A stretch of DNA of 32,225 nt from Eubacterium sp. (lineage in GTDB: Bacteria > Bacillota > Clostridia > Eubacteriales > Eubacteriaceae): the NCBI GenBank assembly GCA_030524435.1, contig JAUNGS010000023.1, forward strand, positions 1 through 32,225, given 5' to 3'. Below the pieces are notes generated by a model. It saw only the letters and a program-made list of their open reading frames with translations. It had not been told where the DNA came from and did no database searches. A program made the translations under genes and the position numbers. Shown here piece by piece: positions 7,818 to 14,808 of the stretch (positions are counted from its first letter, which is position 1; each line of letters begins with the position of its first letter).

Positions 7818-8483
7818 TTAGCCTTGGCGAAGGCCTGCGATATCCAAAAGCTCATCGAGGTCGGTGATGACAAAATCCGGGGCCAGGGCCTCGAGGTCTG
7901 GCTGCTTTTCACCGTGAATCCAGGCGGCGGGACCGGTGATGAGACAGCTGTCCATGCCGACTTTTTTGGCGTCGATGATGTCGGTGGAGCCGTCGCCGAC
8001 GTAGAGGGTATCCCCGGGGGAAACCTTCAGGGCCTTAAGCAGGGCGACCATGCGCTCCTCCTTGGTGTAGGCGTCGCCGGAGGCGGCCTGAATGTCGTCG
8101 AAGAGACCTTCAAAGCCAAAGTGCGCCAGGCTTGCATCCACCAGCTTTTTCATGGAATTGGTCACCAGGCCGGTTTTCATGCCGGCGGCCCGGAGGGCCC
8201 GCAGGGTCTCCTGGGCGTGGTTGACGACGGTGACAGGGGCCCAGAAGGCATCGTTAGGATTGTCGTAAAGGGCTGTCAGGGCCTTGAAGCCTTCATCTGC
8301 CCGTTCTGGAGACAGAGTCGTATCAAAAATACCCCGCAGACTCAGTCTTACAATTTTTTCCATGGCTTCCGGGGTAATGTCGGTGCCGCAGTTTCTTACG
8401 GCCTGGCCGATGACGGCCACGTGAAAATCGTAGGTGTCCACCAGGGTGCCGTCGTAGTCGAAGGCGATTGCTTTGTACTTCAT
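7818..8483 (-). CDS. HAD-superfamily hydrolase, phosphoglycolate-phosphatase-like
   Basis: 221 residues from the ATG that has AAGGAGG 7 nt upstream; the frame is open further upstream but no ribosome site supports a longer form. Motif I is FDYDGTLVDT (Asp9, Asp11). Motif II is VTNS. Motif IV is VGDGSTDIIDAKKVGM, which binds Mg. The insert between motif I and II is an alpha-helical C1 cap, as in the Gph/PpaX group. It probably removes phosphate from a small metabolite; the substrate is unknown. It follows the ferredoxin gene but is separated from it by a strong terminator, so it has its own promoter. Confidence 0.85.
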   Translation of the reverse strand: MKYKAIAFDYDGTLVDTYDFHVAVIGQAVRNCGTDITPEAMEKIVRLSLRGIFDTTLSPERADEGFKALTALYDNPNDAFWAPVTVVNHAQETLRALRAAGMKTGLVTNSMKKLVDASLAHFGFEGLFDDIQAASGDAYTKEERMVALLKALKVSPGDTLYVGDGSTDIIDAKKVGMDSCLITGPAAWIHGEKQPDLEALAPDFVITDLDELLDIAGLRQG

Positions 8484-8531
8484 TGTTCCTCCTTTGAAAT
8501 TTAAACAGTGATCCGGGATTTGCCCGGAGAT

Positions 8532-8565
8532 AAAAAAGGGCGTCCGGAAAAGCTGACCGGACGCC
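8532..8565 (-). terminator. Intrinsic terminator of the ferredoxin gene
   Basis: On the minus strand GGCGTCCGG and CCGGACGCC form a perfect 9-bp stem, followed by TTTTTT after two further C residues. Confidence 0.85.
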
Positions 8566-8608
8566 GCAATGTGCACTATGGATGTTTGCCGAAGATAACG
8601 GCGGCAAA

Positions 8609-8998
8609 CTAAGACTCTTTAATTTCCAGGATACCCAGGGGGCAGGCCTTGGCACAGATACCGCAGGCGATACATTTGGTGGGATTTTCCTTGGATTCGT
8701 CTTTGACAATCAGACCAAAGGGGCAAACCTCTGCACATTTACCACAGTTGGTGCAGAGCTTTTTGTTGATCATGTAGACGCCCTTGGCGTTCTGAGTAAT
8801 GGCGCCGGCTTCACAGTTTCTGGCGCACTTACCGCACTGAACACAGGTTAAGGTCTTGATGCTTCCGTCGGGCTTTTTAGTGATTCTGATGCAGGATAAG
8901 TCTGATGATTCTTCCTTGTAGAAAGCGTTTGCACAGGCTAGTTCGCAGCTTAAACAGGCCATGCACATGGCCTGGTCAGTCATGACGACTTTTTTCAT
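8609..8998 (-). CDS. Polyferredoxin with four [4Fe-4S] motifs
   Basis: 129 residues from the ATG preceded by GAGGAGGAGTATCAAA. It contains four complete CxxCxxCxxxC motifs: Cys12/15/18/22, Cys52/55/58/62, Cys82/85/88/92 and Cys109/112/115/119, the last two followed by Pro as in bacterial ferredoxins. This is the layout of CooF/HycB-like electron-transfer subunits. It should carry electrons between a dehydrogenase and an acceptor; no partner enzyme is beside it, so the partner is unknown. A consensus promoter lies upstream, and a hairpin (ATGCGG...CCGCAT, 9016-9040) sits directly before the ribosome site. Confidence 0.9.
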   Translation of the reverse strand: MKKVVMTDQAMCMACLSCELACANAFYKEESSDLSCIRITKKPDGSIKTLTCVQCGKCARNCEAGAITQNAKGVYMINKKLCTNCGKCAEVCPFGLIVKDESKENPTKCIACGICAKACPLGILEIKES

Positions 8999-9064
8999 TT
9001 TGATACTCCTCCTCAATGCGGCCTTGCACACATACCGCATCCCAATAGATTTTACAACAACTCT

Positions 9065-9093
9065 ATTTTAATGATTTCGCCTGAGATTGTCAA
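9065..9093 (-). promoter_or_regulatory. Sigma-A promoter of the ferredoxin gene
   Basis: On the minus strand a perfect TTGACA is followed after 17 nt by TAAAAT, about 67 nt before the ATG. Confidence 0.8.
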
Positions 9094-9191
9094 TTGAATA
9101 ACAAATTTTTTCCATGATCTTGCCACCCCGTTCCCAGGGGCCAAAAGGCTGATATTTTATTGCATCTTTGTCGGTGCGGACCAGGGGTCTG

Positions 9192-9200
9192 TGGTATAAT
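9192..9200 (+). promoter_or_regulatory. Extended -10 promoter of the second HAD gene
   Basis: TGG-TATAAT ends 37 nt before the TTG start. TTGTCG at 9168-9173 is too far away (21 nt) to be an ideal -35. Confidence 0.6.
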
Positions 9201-9237
9201 GGGACAAAATATTACGGATGCACAGGGAGGATTTATT

Positions 9238-9879
9238 TTGAGCTACGGACTCTATCTTTTTGATTTTGACTACACCCTGGCCAACTCCGAGGCCGGGATT
9301 GTGATGTGTTTTCAGCACGTTCTGAAAAACAACGGTTTTGGGGCCATCGATGACCTCACCATCAAGAGGACCATCGGTCTGACCCTGGAGGAGGCCTTCA
9401 TGGCGCTGACCGGAGAAAAAGATAAGGCGGTGCTGGCGGAATACCGGCGGCAGTACGTCAAAAAATCCGACGAGGTGATGACCAAAAATACTTTTTTGTA
9501 TCCAGAGACAGCGTCTCTGCTTGAAAAGCTCAAGGCGGCAGGGGCAGCGGTGGGCATTATCTCCACGAAGTACGCCTATAGAATCGAGGTAACCCTCAGG
9601 GAGTATGGCATTGACAGCCTGGTGGACCTGGTGATCGGCGGGGAGATGGTCTCCAGGGCCAAGCCGGATCCCGAGGGGGTACTCAAGGCCATGGATTATT
9701 TCAAGGCGGACAGTGCACAGGTGCTCTACACCGGAGACAGCCTGGTGGATGCCAAAACCGCAGCGGCAGCCGGCGTCGATTTCGCTGCGGTGACGACGGG
9801 AACCACCACGGCGGCGGATTTTTCGGCCTATCCCTGTGTCTGTGTGGCAGAAGCCCTGGATGCCATAGGATTACTGTAG
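9238..9879 (+). CDS. HAD-superfamily hydrolase, PpaX/Gph-like
   Basis: 213 residues from a TTG start with AGGGAGG 7 nt upstream; upstream in-frame codons lie across the promoter and are not used. Motif I is FDFDYTLANSE (Asp9, Asp11), with Tyr in place of the usual Gly after the second Asp. Motif II is IISTKY, motif III is SRAKPDPEG with the catalytic Lys, and motif IV is TGDSLVDAKTAAAAG. The helical cap between motifs I and II places it with phosphoglycolate and pyrophosphatase-type HAD enzymes. Substrate unknown. It is about 26 percent or less alike to the neighbouring HAD by eye, so it is not a recent duplicate. Confidence 0.85.
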   Translation: MSYGLYLFDFDYTLANSEAGIVMCFQHVLKNNGFGAIDDLTIKRTIGLTLEEAFMALTGEKDKAVLAEYRRQYVKKSDEVMTKNTFLYPETASLLEKLKAAGAAVGIISTKYAYRIEVTLREYGIDSLVDLVIGGEMVSRAKPDPEGVLKAMDYFKADSAQVLYTGDSLVDAKTAAAAGVDFAAVTTGTTTAADFSAYPCVCVAEALDAIGLL

Positions 9880-9894
9880 CTCTATTGAAGATAT

Positions 9895-10096
9895 CTGTCC
9901 ACAATTTATGGACAGATTGTGGATAAACAGGCGGTGCAGACCGTTTTTCCACACAAATTGGGAGTTCTGTCCACAATCCATCCCCATTTTGTGGACAAAC
10001 AGGGGTTATTTTGTAGTGGCAGAGAAAAAATGCCCCATATATTGATTTTGTCTGTGGATAAGTTTGTCGATGAGCTGTGATTTAGGCTTATCCACA
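9895..10096 (+). promoter_or_regulatory. Cluster of DnaA-box-like 9-mers
   Basis: The gap 9880-10242 between a HAD gene and the BMC gene holds three perfect TTATCCACA boxes: 9918-9926 (reverse), 10053-10061 (reverse) and 10088-10096 (forward). Near matches occur at 9895-9903 (CTGTCCACA), 9945-9953 (TTTTCCACA), 9967-9975 (CTGTCCACA) and 9990-9998 (TGTGGACAA). One pair forms a perfect 9-bp inverted repeat (9968-9976 with 9989-9997). This density in 200 bp is far above chance and fits DnaA binding. No dnaA, dnaN or rpmH is in the window, so it may be a DnaA-titrating cluster or regulatory site rather than oriC. Confidence 0.7.
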
Positions 10097-10183
10097 TGTG
10101 TTTATAAATGAGAAAAACCAGGGTGGTGGCGAAATCTTTCTGAGCTGTGGTGAAAATTTTTCCGATTTTTACGGGTAACGGCC

Positions 10184-10212
10184 TTTACTCTGGTGAAAAC
10201 GAATGTTATAGT
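10184..10212 (+). promoter_or_regulatory. Sigma-A promoter of the BMC gene
   Basis: TTTACT-N17-TATAGT, 30 nt upstream of the ATG. Confidence 0.6.
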
Positions 10213-10242
10213 TAAGGCAAATAATAAAGTGAGGATAAAACT

Positions 10243-10887
10243 ATGACTGGAGATCTGCTCAAAGCCAATGTACTTTCAAGCAAGTTGATGACAGACATTG
10301 AAGATATAATGATTGAAGAATTCAAGCTGCCCGAGGGTCACATCGACATCGGCCTGTTTACCACAGACAACGAGGATATCGGCTATGTGGCCGCCGACGA
10401 GGCCACCAAAAAGGCCAATGTCCACGTCTGCTACGCCAAGTCTACCTACGGCGGACTGGGCTGCGCCTACGGCGGTGAAATGATCGGGATTATCTCAGGT
10501 CCCACCGTCAGCGACGTGGAAAGCGGCTTAAAAACCATCAGCTACTTCACCGAACACAACGCCTGCCTGTTCAGCGCCAGAGAGGATGACGGCGTGCAGT
10601 TTTACGCCCAGGTCATCGCCAAGGTGGGAACCTTCCTGGCGGAGCTGTGCGACATCCCTGTGGGCTCCTCGGTGGCCTATCTGGTTGGACCGCCCTTGGA
10701 ATCCATGATGGGCGTCGATGAAGCCCTGACTGCTGCCGACGTCGAGGTCGTTAAATTTTGGGGACCGCCGACGGTATCTAACCGCGGGGGCGCCATTGTC
10801 GCCGGCAGTCAGTCTGCCTGTAAAACCGCCTGCCAGGCCTTTGCCAAGGCAGTGTTAGACTGCGTTGAGGAACCGGTGGACTATTGA
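10243..10887 (+). CDS. EutL-like bacterial microcompartment shell protein (BMC-T)
   Basis: 214 residues, close to the EutL length. It matches EutL along its whole span: GYVAADEATKKANVHVCYAK in the first half, then SSVAYLVGPPLESMMGVDEAL, a PPT.SN.GGAIV stretch and GSQSACKTACQAF in the second half. The two halves are the tandem permuted BMC domains that build a pseudohexameric trimer with a gated central pore. The ATG has GTGAGGA upstream and its own promoter. It ends in a strong terminator, so it is monocistronic. No other shell protein or ethanolamine ammonia-lyase gene lies nearby; either the compartment genes are elsewhere or this protein has a stand-alone role. Confidence 0.9.
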   Translation: MTGDLLKANVLSSKLMTDIEDIMIEEFKLPEGHIDIGLFTTDNEDIGYVAADEATKKANVHVCYAKSTYGGLGCAYGGEMIGIISGPTVSDVESGLKTISYFTEHNACLFSAREDDGVQFYAQVIAKVGTFLAELCDIPVGSSVAYLVGPPLESMMGVDEALTAADVEVVKFWGPPTVSNRGGAIVAGSQSACKTACQAFAKAVLDCVEEPVDY

Positions 10888-10907
10888 TTGTCATTGTGTT
10901 TGTCTGA

Positions 10908-10937
10908 GGACTTCGCTTCGGCGAGGTCCTTTTTTTT
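10908..10937 (+). terminator. Intrinsic terminator of the BMC gene
   Basis: GGACTTCGC and GCGAGGTCC form a 9-bp stem closed by a UUCG tetraloop and followed by eight T. Confidence 0.92.
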
Positions 10938-11012
10938 GCGCACCGCTGCCGATGGGTCTAAAGCCCCCCAGGGACAGAGCTTAAGCAAACCTCAAGCTCC
11001 TGCGTTCTGGAT

Positions 11013-11041
11013 TTGAATCTTAGGTGGAAATGTGGTAAACT
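11013..11041 (+). promoter_or_regulatory. Candidate promoter of the sulfotransferase-like gene
   Basis: TTGAAT-N17-TAAACT. In the leader a small hairpin (CAGAAC...GTTCTG, 11082-11101) is followed by five T and then the ribosome site GAGGAGGTA, so a weak attenuator is possible. Confidence 0.5.
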
Positions 11042-11124
11042 ATAAAAAATTCTAAGGAAATTTAAAGGTAAAAAAGGAAATCAGAACGCTGCGGTGTTCT
11101 GGTTTTTATACGAGGAGGTAATTT

Positions 11125-12588
11125 ATGGAGAGCAAAGGAAACTCCGGCAAGGTACTGGCCATTGCCGCTGCCATCGCTGTGCTGCTCATCGTATTGGTCA
11201 GCGTTGCCCTGGCCTATTCTGGGAGGGATGTGACTATTCTGAAGGACCGCACCCTGCACCTGAATTTCAACGGCTACGCTGTGGAGGTGCCCCTGGCCGA
11301 GGACGGCGCTGTTTTTGACGCACCCTGCCTGATGACCGAGCGGGACAACGAGGTAACCCTGCTCAACGATGCCGGCGCTTCGGTCAAGATCAACAAGAAA
11401 AATCTGGCCACAGGAAAGACCCAGAAGGTCACCGTGGAAAAGATTGCCTACAACGAGCTGCTTCGGGTGGAGGTCACCAGCAGTAAGGATTCCAGAACGA
11501 TCTTCTTCAGAACCCAGTCCTCGCGTCTGCCCCAGCTGACGGTTGAGGGAGAGAGCGCCTACAACGGTGAATACTATATGACTGCCGCCGACGCCCCGAC
11601 CATGTACAAGCTCAATGAAAAGGGCGAGTACACCTACTACGTGGCCCTGGATCCTGAAACCAACGGCGATGTGCGCTTCTCGGATTTCAGAAAGCACGTC
11701 CTGGACAACGGTGATGTCCGCTACAGCTACCATCAGAATGCGCCGGAGTACACTGGCTTTGCCTCCGAGGGCTATACCCTGGGCAGCAGGGTTATTCTGG
11801 ACGAAAAGTATAAAAAAATCGGCAAGGATGACGAGGAAGCCATCTATCTGCTGGAAAGCGACAATGCCTCCGGCGGCGAGCCGGTGGACAATCAGTCCTT
11901 TGTGCTCCTGGGAGATAAGCATTATATCGTCTCGGGCCAGATTCAAGAGACGGCGGAGGGCACCGACAACAAGGTGGCGGCCCAGCTCATCCAAGAGGTC
12001 GACAACGGCAAGGTGGTCTTCGAGTGGAAGAGCACCGATTACCCCGAGCTCTATGAATTAAGTGAAGGCGGCGCCTCCGGAGATTATTTCCATATGACGG
12101 ATATGCTGGTGGATCCCAGCGACGACAATCTCATCATTGCGTCTAAAAACACCAATACCATCCTGAAGATTTCCCGGGAAAACGGGGAGATCCTCTGGAA
12201 GCTCTCGGGCAAGGCCGACGACTTTGGCCTCAGTGAAGCGCAGAAAATCACAGCGCCCCAGGGGCTGCAGCTCACTGAGGACGGCGAGCTGGTGGTGTTT
12301 TCTGCCGGAAATCCGGATAAAATCACCCGTCTGACGCTGGACGAGGAGGCCAAGGCTGTGACCAAGCGCAGTGATTTTACAGCGCCAGCGGGCAGCAAGG
12401 CCGACGGCTCCGCTCAGCTTTTGGACGCAGAGGCCAATGCCTTTGGCATCGGCTGGGGGCAGAATGACGACGGCGCCTTGGTGACAGAGTACAATTTTTC
12501 GACGAATAAAACGGTATTCTCGGTAAAGACAGCAGATGCCAAGGCCTGGTCCGCCAGAGCTCTGAAGTATGCGGCCGAGGAAAAATAA
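11125..12588 (+). CDS. Arylsulfotransferase-like membrane-anchored beta-propeller protein
   Basis: 487 residues. An N-terminal signal-anchor (about 9-31) holds it at the outer face of the membrane. The rest resembles the arylsulfotransferase (ASST) six-bladed propeller: DNQSFVLLGDKHYIVSGQ, KVVFEWKSTDYPELY, DYFHMTDMLVDP (His323, where the family has HxND), and TNTILKISRENGEILWKLSGK. In active family members the next blade carries a Gln-His pair before the strand that ends in FDNG; here it reads TAPQGLQLTEDGELVVFSAG, so the His is Gly380. If that by-eye alignment holds, the sulfo-acceptor His is missing and the protein may bind rather than transfer. GAGGAGGTA precedes the ATG. Monocistronic by flanking promoter and terminator. 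Confidence 0.75.
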   Translation: MESKGNSGKVLAIAAAIAVLLIVLVSVALAYSGRDVTILKDRTLHLNFNGYAVEVPLAEDGAVFDAPCLMTERDNEVTLLNDAGASVKINKKNLATGKTQKVTVEKIAYNELLRVEVTSSKDSRTIFFRTQSSRLPQLTVEGESAYNGEYYMTAADAPTMYKLNEKGEYTYYVALDPETNGDVRFSDFRKHVLDNGDVRYSYHQNAPEYTGFASEGYTLGSRVILDEKYKKIGKDDEEAIYLLESDNASGGEPVDNQSFVLLGDKHYIVSGQIQETAEGTDNKVAAQLIQEVDNGKVVFEWKSTDYPELYELSEGGASGDYFHMTDMLVDPSDDNLIIASKNTNTILKISRENGEILWKLSGKADDFGLSEAQKITAPQGLQLTEDGELVVFSAGNPDKITRLTLDEEAKAVTKRSDFTAPAGSKADGSAQLLDAEANAFGIGWGQNDDGALVTEYNFSTNKTVFSVKTADAKAWSARALKYAAEEK

Positions 12589-12606
12589 ATAGCGTGTCGG
12601 TATGAT

Positions 12607-12638
12607 AAAGCGCCTTTCTTGCGAGGGGCGCTTTTTTT
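12607..12638 (+). terminator. Intrinsic terminator of the sulfotransferase-like gene
   Basis: AAAGCGCC and GGCGCTTT form an 8-bp stem followed by an uninterrupted T-run. Confidence 0.85.
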
Positions 12639-12782
12639 CTGGTTACTGCAGCCTCCCCTCGATGACAAACCGATGACAAATTAATGAGGTAGACGACGGC
12701 GGCTTTTGCCGTTAGAATAGAGTTTAAGGAGAGAGAATTTCGCTAAAGCATTAATGAATTTGGTGTAATACGTTTAAAAATT

Positions 12783-12791
12783 TGTTATAAT
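12783..12791 (+). promoter_or_regulatory. Extended -10 element upstream of the Rpn-tail gene
   Basis: TGT-TATAAT lies 54 nt before the ATG at 12846, in an AT-rich stretch. The rest of the 12639-12845 gap holds a direct repeat of CGATGACAAA (about 12660-12680) and a small ACGGC...GCCGT hairpin, but no other gene. Confidence 0.5.
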
Positions 12792-12845
12792 AAAAAACAA
12801 ACTGCGGTGGATAAAGCCAACAATGACACTGCGTGGAGGGAAAAT

Positions 12846-13109
12846 ATGGGAACCTTTGAGATGCGATTGAGGGATTATGAGAGACTTGGAAGAAGTTTAG
12901 GAAGAAAAGAAGGCATAAAAATTGGCGAGGAACAGGGGATGAAGGCTGGCATGAAGCTTGGCGAAAACTCCGGACGGGCGGCAGAGAAGCTGCAGACGGT
13001 CCAAAAGCTTCTTGCGGCGGACCAGAGCGCCGATTTTATCGCTCAGATTACGGGTATGCCGAAAGAGGAAATTTTAGAGATTCAGCGTAGCCAGAAAAAT
13101 AAAAGTTGA
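12846..13109 (+). CDS. C-terminal tail of an Rpn/PD-(D/E)XK-transposase-type protein, probable remnant
   Basis: 87 residues from an ATG preceded by GGAGGG. The sequence has the features of the tail of Rpn-family recombination-promoting nucleases: RLRDYERLGRSLGRKEG, a run of Gly-spaced charged repeats (KIGEEQGMKAGMKLGEN), then a small helical domain ending in ADFIAQITGMPKEEILEIQ. The N-terminal PD-(D/E)XK nuclease domain of about 200 residues that normally precedes this tail is absent from the upstream DNA. It is therefore probably a decayed gene end, although the promoter and ribosome site mean the short protein might still be made. A GTG at 12807 in the same frame is an alternative start with no good ribosome site. 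Confidence 0.65.
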   Translation: MGTFEMRLRDYERLGRSLGRKEGIKIGEEQGMKAGMKLGENSGRAAEKLQTVQKLLAADQSADFIAQITGMPKEEILEIQRSQKNKS

Positions 13110-13112
13110 GTG

Positions 13113-13173
13113 TAAAAAATAATCCCCGAAGGTGCGGCGTTTTACTTCGCACCCTCGGGGATTGTGTTTTTTT
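13113..13173. terminator. Bidirectional terminator between the Rpn tail and the MFS gene
   Basis: AATCCCCGA-A-GGTGCG pairs with CGCACC-C-TCGGGGATT (about 15 bp). A T-run follows on the plus strand (13167-13173) and an A-run (T on the minus strand) precedes it, so it serves both convergent genes. Confidence 0.9.
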
Positions 13174-13183
13174 GAATGAGATT

Positions 13184-14584
13184 TTAGGCTTCGGAGCCTT
13201 CCTGGACAGCCTTTCTGCGGTTAGCAATTTCGCCGTCCATAGCCATGACGTCCTCGTCCTTGAGACGGTAGAACAGCAGCGGGATGATGCCCACAGCGAT
13301 GAAGATGGCCGGAACGATGAAGCACATCACGGAGATGCCCTGGGTCAGCTCTGGTGTGGCGGCGCCGCCGGCGACGTAGCCGATAATGCCCAGGCCGGAG
13401 GTGATGACGATCCCTCGGATAACGATGGACATTTTAATGGAGAAGGAGCACAGGCCCATGATGAAGCCCTTGGTATTCTTGCCGGTTTTATACTCGCTGT
13501 AGGTGGCACAGCTGGTGTAGAGGCTGGTGGTTAAGCCGTAGGCGATGCCGAAGAATACCTGGCTGATAAAGATCAGCACGATGATGGCGATCTGGTTTGA
13601 GGCAAAGAAGTAGGCCGGTACGGTAAAGATGACACAGCCCGCCATGCCGATGAGGGTGGCTGTTTTGGTGCCGAATTTTGCCACAGCGTGCTTGGAGAGC
13701 AGGGAGCCCGCCAGGGTGCCGAGGTTGAAGGCCAAAAGGATATTGCCTGTGGCGGCGTTGGGGTTATCCGGGAAGATAACCTTGGAGAAATAAGCCACAA
13801 AGGCCATCAGGGCGTAGTAACCGATCAGTCTGATGAAGTCGCAGAAAACCGTGGCCACCAGCGGCGGATTGGCAAAGACGCCCTTGAGCATGTCCATGAC
13901 AGAAACCTTGTCGGCGCTCTGCTGGGTGCTGCCGGCTTCAGCCTTGGGCTGGGGCAGGTCGTAGCCTGCGGTGATGCCGTAGTGGGTGTAATAGCCAATG
14001 AGCATCAGCACGGCGCCCAACAGGGCGACACAGGTGTAGCCGCCGACCTCTCCGCCGGAGGAGAGCATGGCTGCAAAGGCTGCAATCAGCAGGGGAACCA
14101 GCTTGGAGGCAAAGAGCTTACCGATGCTGGAGCCAGCGGAGATGCGGCCGGATAAATGGGCACGCTCCGTGGGTTCGTCGGTCAGGGCTCCCACCAGGGA
14201 GCGGTTGGCGGTCCAGGCGATGTTCCAGATAAAGTGGCTGATGATGAAGCCGATGCAGATGATGACGGCGGCGCTCATGTCTGCGCCGATTTTTGTGAAC
14301 TGGAGCACGAAGAACACGATGACAAAGGGCGGTCCGTAGAGCAGCCAGGAACGGTATTTTCCGTGTTTGAGATTACATTTGTCGACGATGACCCCCGCAA
14401 CGATGGCGGATACGGTATCGAAGATGCCGGTGACGGTGGAGATAATGGCGGCCCAGGCAATGGGAAGCTGGGCGACGTCGGTCAGAAAGACGAGAAAGAA
14501 GGAGGTCTCGATGGTCGTCATGAAGGAAAAGCCTGCGTCTCCAAGACCGAAGAAATTTTTAATTTTACTATTGATACGTTTCAT
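13184..14584 (-). CDS. MFS transporter of the GPH (glycoside-pentoside-hexuronide) type
   Basis: 466 residues with about 12 membrane helices. The N-terminus (KIKNFFGLGDAGFSFMTTI...FFLVFLTDVAQLP) and the loop GVIVDKCNLKHGKYRSWLLYGPP match the GPH cation-symporter family, which moves sugars, sugar acids and related solutes with Na+ or H+. A cytoplasmic loop separates the two halves (about 213-235). It is the third gene of an operon with a UroD-fold protein and a 44-residue protein, so it most likely imports the operon's substrate. The ATG has AGAGG upstream. A hairpin lies between it and the preceding small gene. Confidence 0.88.
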   Translation of the reverse strand: MKRINSKIKNFFGLGDAGFSFMTTIETSFFLVFLTDVAQLPIAWAAIISTVTGIFDTVSAIVAGVIVDKCNLKHGKYRSWLLYGPPFVIVFFVLQFTKIGADMSAAVIICIGFIISHFIWNIAWTANRSLVGALTDEPTERAHLSGRISAGSSIGKLFASKLVPLLIAAFAAMLSSGGEVGGYTCVALLGAVLMLIGYYTHYGITAGYDLPQPKAEAGSTQQSADKVSVMDMLKGVFANPPLVATVFCDFIRLIGYYALMAFVAYFSKVIFPDNPNAATGNILLAFNLGTLAGSLLSKHAVAKFGTKTATLIGMAGCVIFTVPAYFFASNQIAIIVLIFISQVFFGIAYGLTTSLYTSCATYSEYKTGKNTKGFIMGLCSFSIKMSIVIRGIVITSGLGIIGYVAGGAATPELTQGISVMCFIVPAIFIAVGIIPLLFYRLKDEDVMAMDGEIANRRKAVQEGSEA

Positions 14585-14613
14585 GATACAGGGCCTCTTT
14601 TTTATAAAATTTA

Positions 14614-14639
14614 CATCGGGGTCTCAAAGGACCCCGATG
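14614..14639 (-). promoter_or_regulatory. Intercistronic hairpin in the UroD-fold operon
   Basis: CATCGGGGTC and GACCCCGATG form a perfect 10-bp stem with a 6-nt loop. Downstream on the minus strand is AT-rich sequence without a clean T-run. It may be a weak terminator or an RNA-processing and stability element that lowers transporter expression relative to the enzyme. Confidence 0.6.
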
Positions 14640-14656
14640 CGGCTGCAGGATAATGC

Positions 14657-14791
14657 TTATAAGAATAACTGGAAAACAAAGCGGTAGATGGCTTCCTCGT
14701 AGGCCTGAATGGATTCAGCCTCGGGAATATCCTCCAGCTGCGGATGCTCCTGTACGTAGTTTTCCCAGGTGGTGTAGTATTCGCTGTTCAT
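14657..14791 (-). CDS. Small acidic protein of 44 aa in the UroD-fold operon
   Basis: I read this frame by eye. The ATG has TAGGAGG 8 nt upstream, 17 nt after the stop of the UroD-fold gene, and the frame ends in TAA. The protein starts MNSEYYTTWENYV and ends YEEAIYRFVFQLFL; it is rich in Glu and aromatic residues, has no cysteine, signal peptide or membrane helix, and is probably helical. I do not recognise a family. The strong ribosome site and fixed position between enzyme and transporter argue it is a real gene, possibly an accessory subunit. Confidence 0.7.
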   Translation of the reverse strand: MNSEYYTTWENYVQEHPQLEDIPEAESIQAYEEAIYRFVFQLFL

Positions 14792-14808
14792 GGTATTTCC
14801 TCCTAATT

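Noticed and set aside
7812..8504. Open frame of 230 codons on the plus strand
   Set aside because: Antisense to the HAD phosphatase, whose motifs are complete on the minus strand.
9880..10242. Calling this region oriC outright
   Set aside because: DnaA boxes are clear, but there is no dnaA, dnaN, rpmH or other origin marker, and GC skew could not be computed.
11062..11994. Open frame of 310 codons on the minus strand
   Set aside because: It is the antisense shadow of the sulfotransferase-like gene; no family features and no ribosome site.
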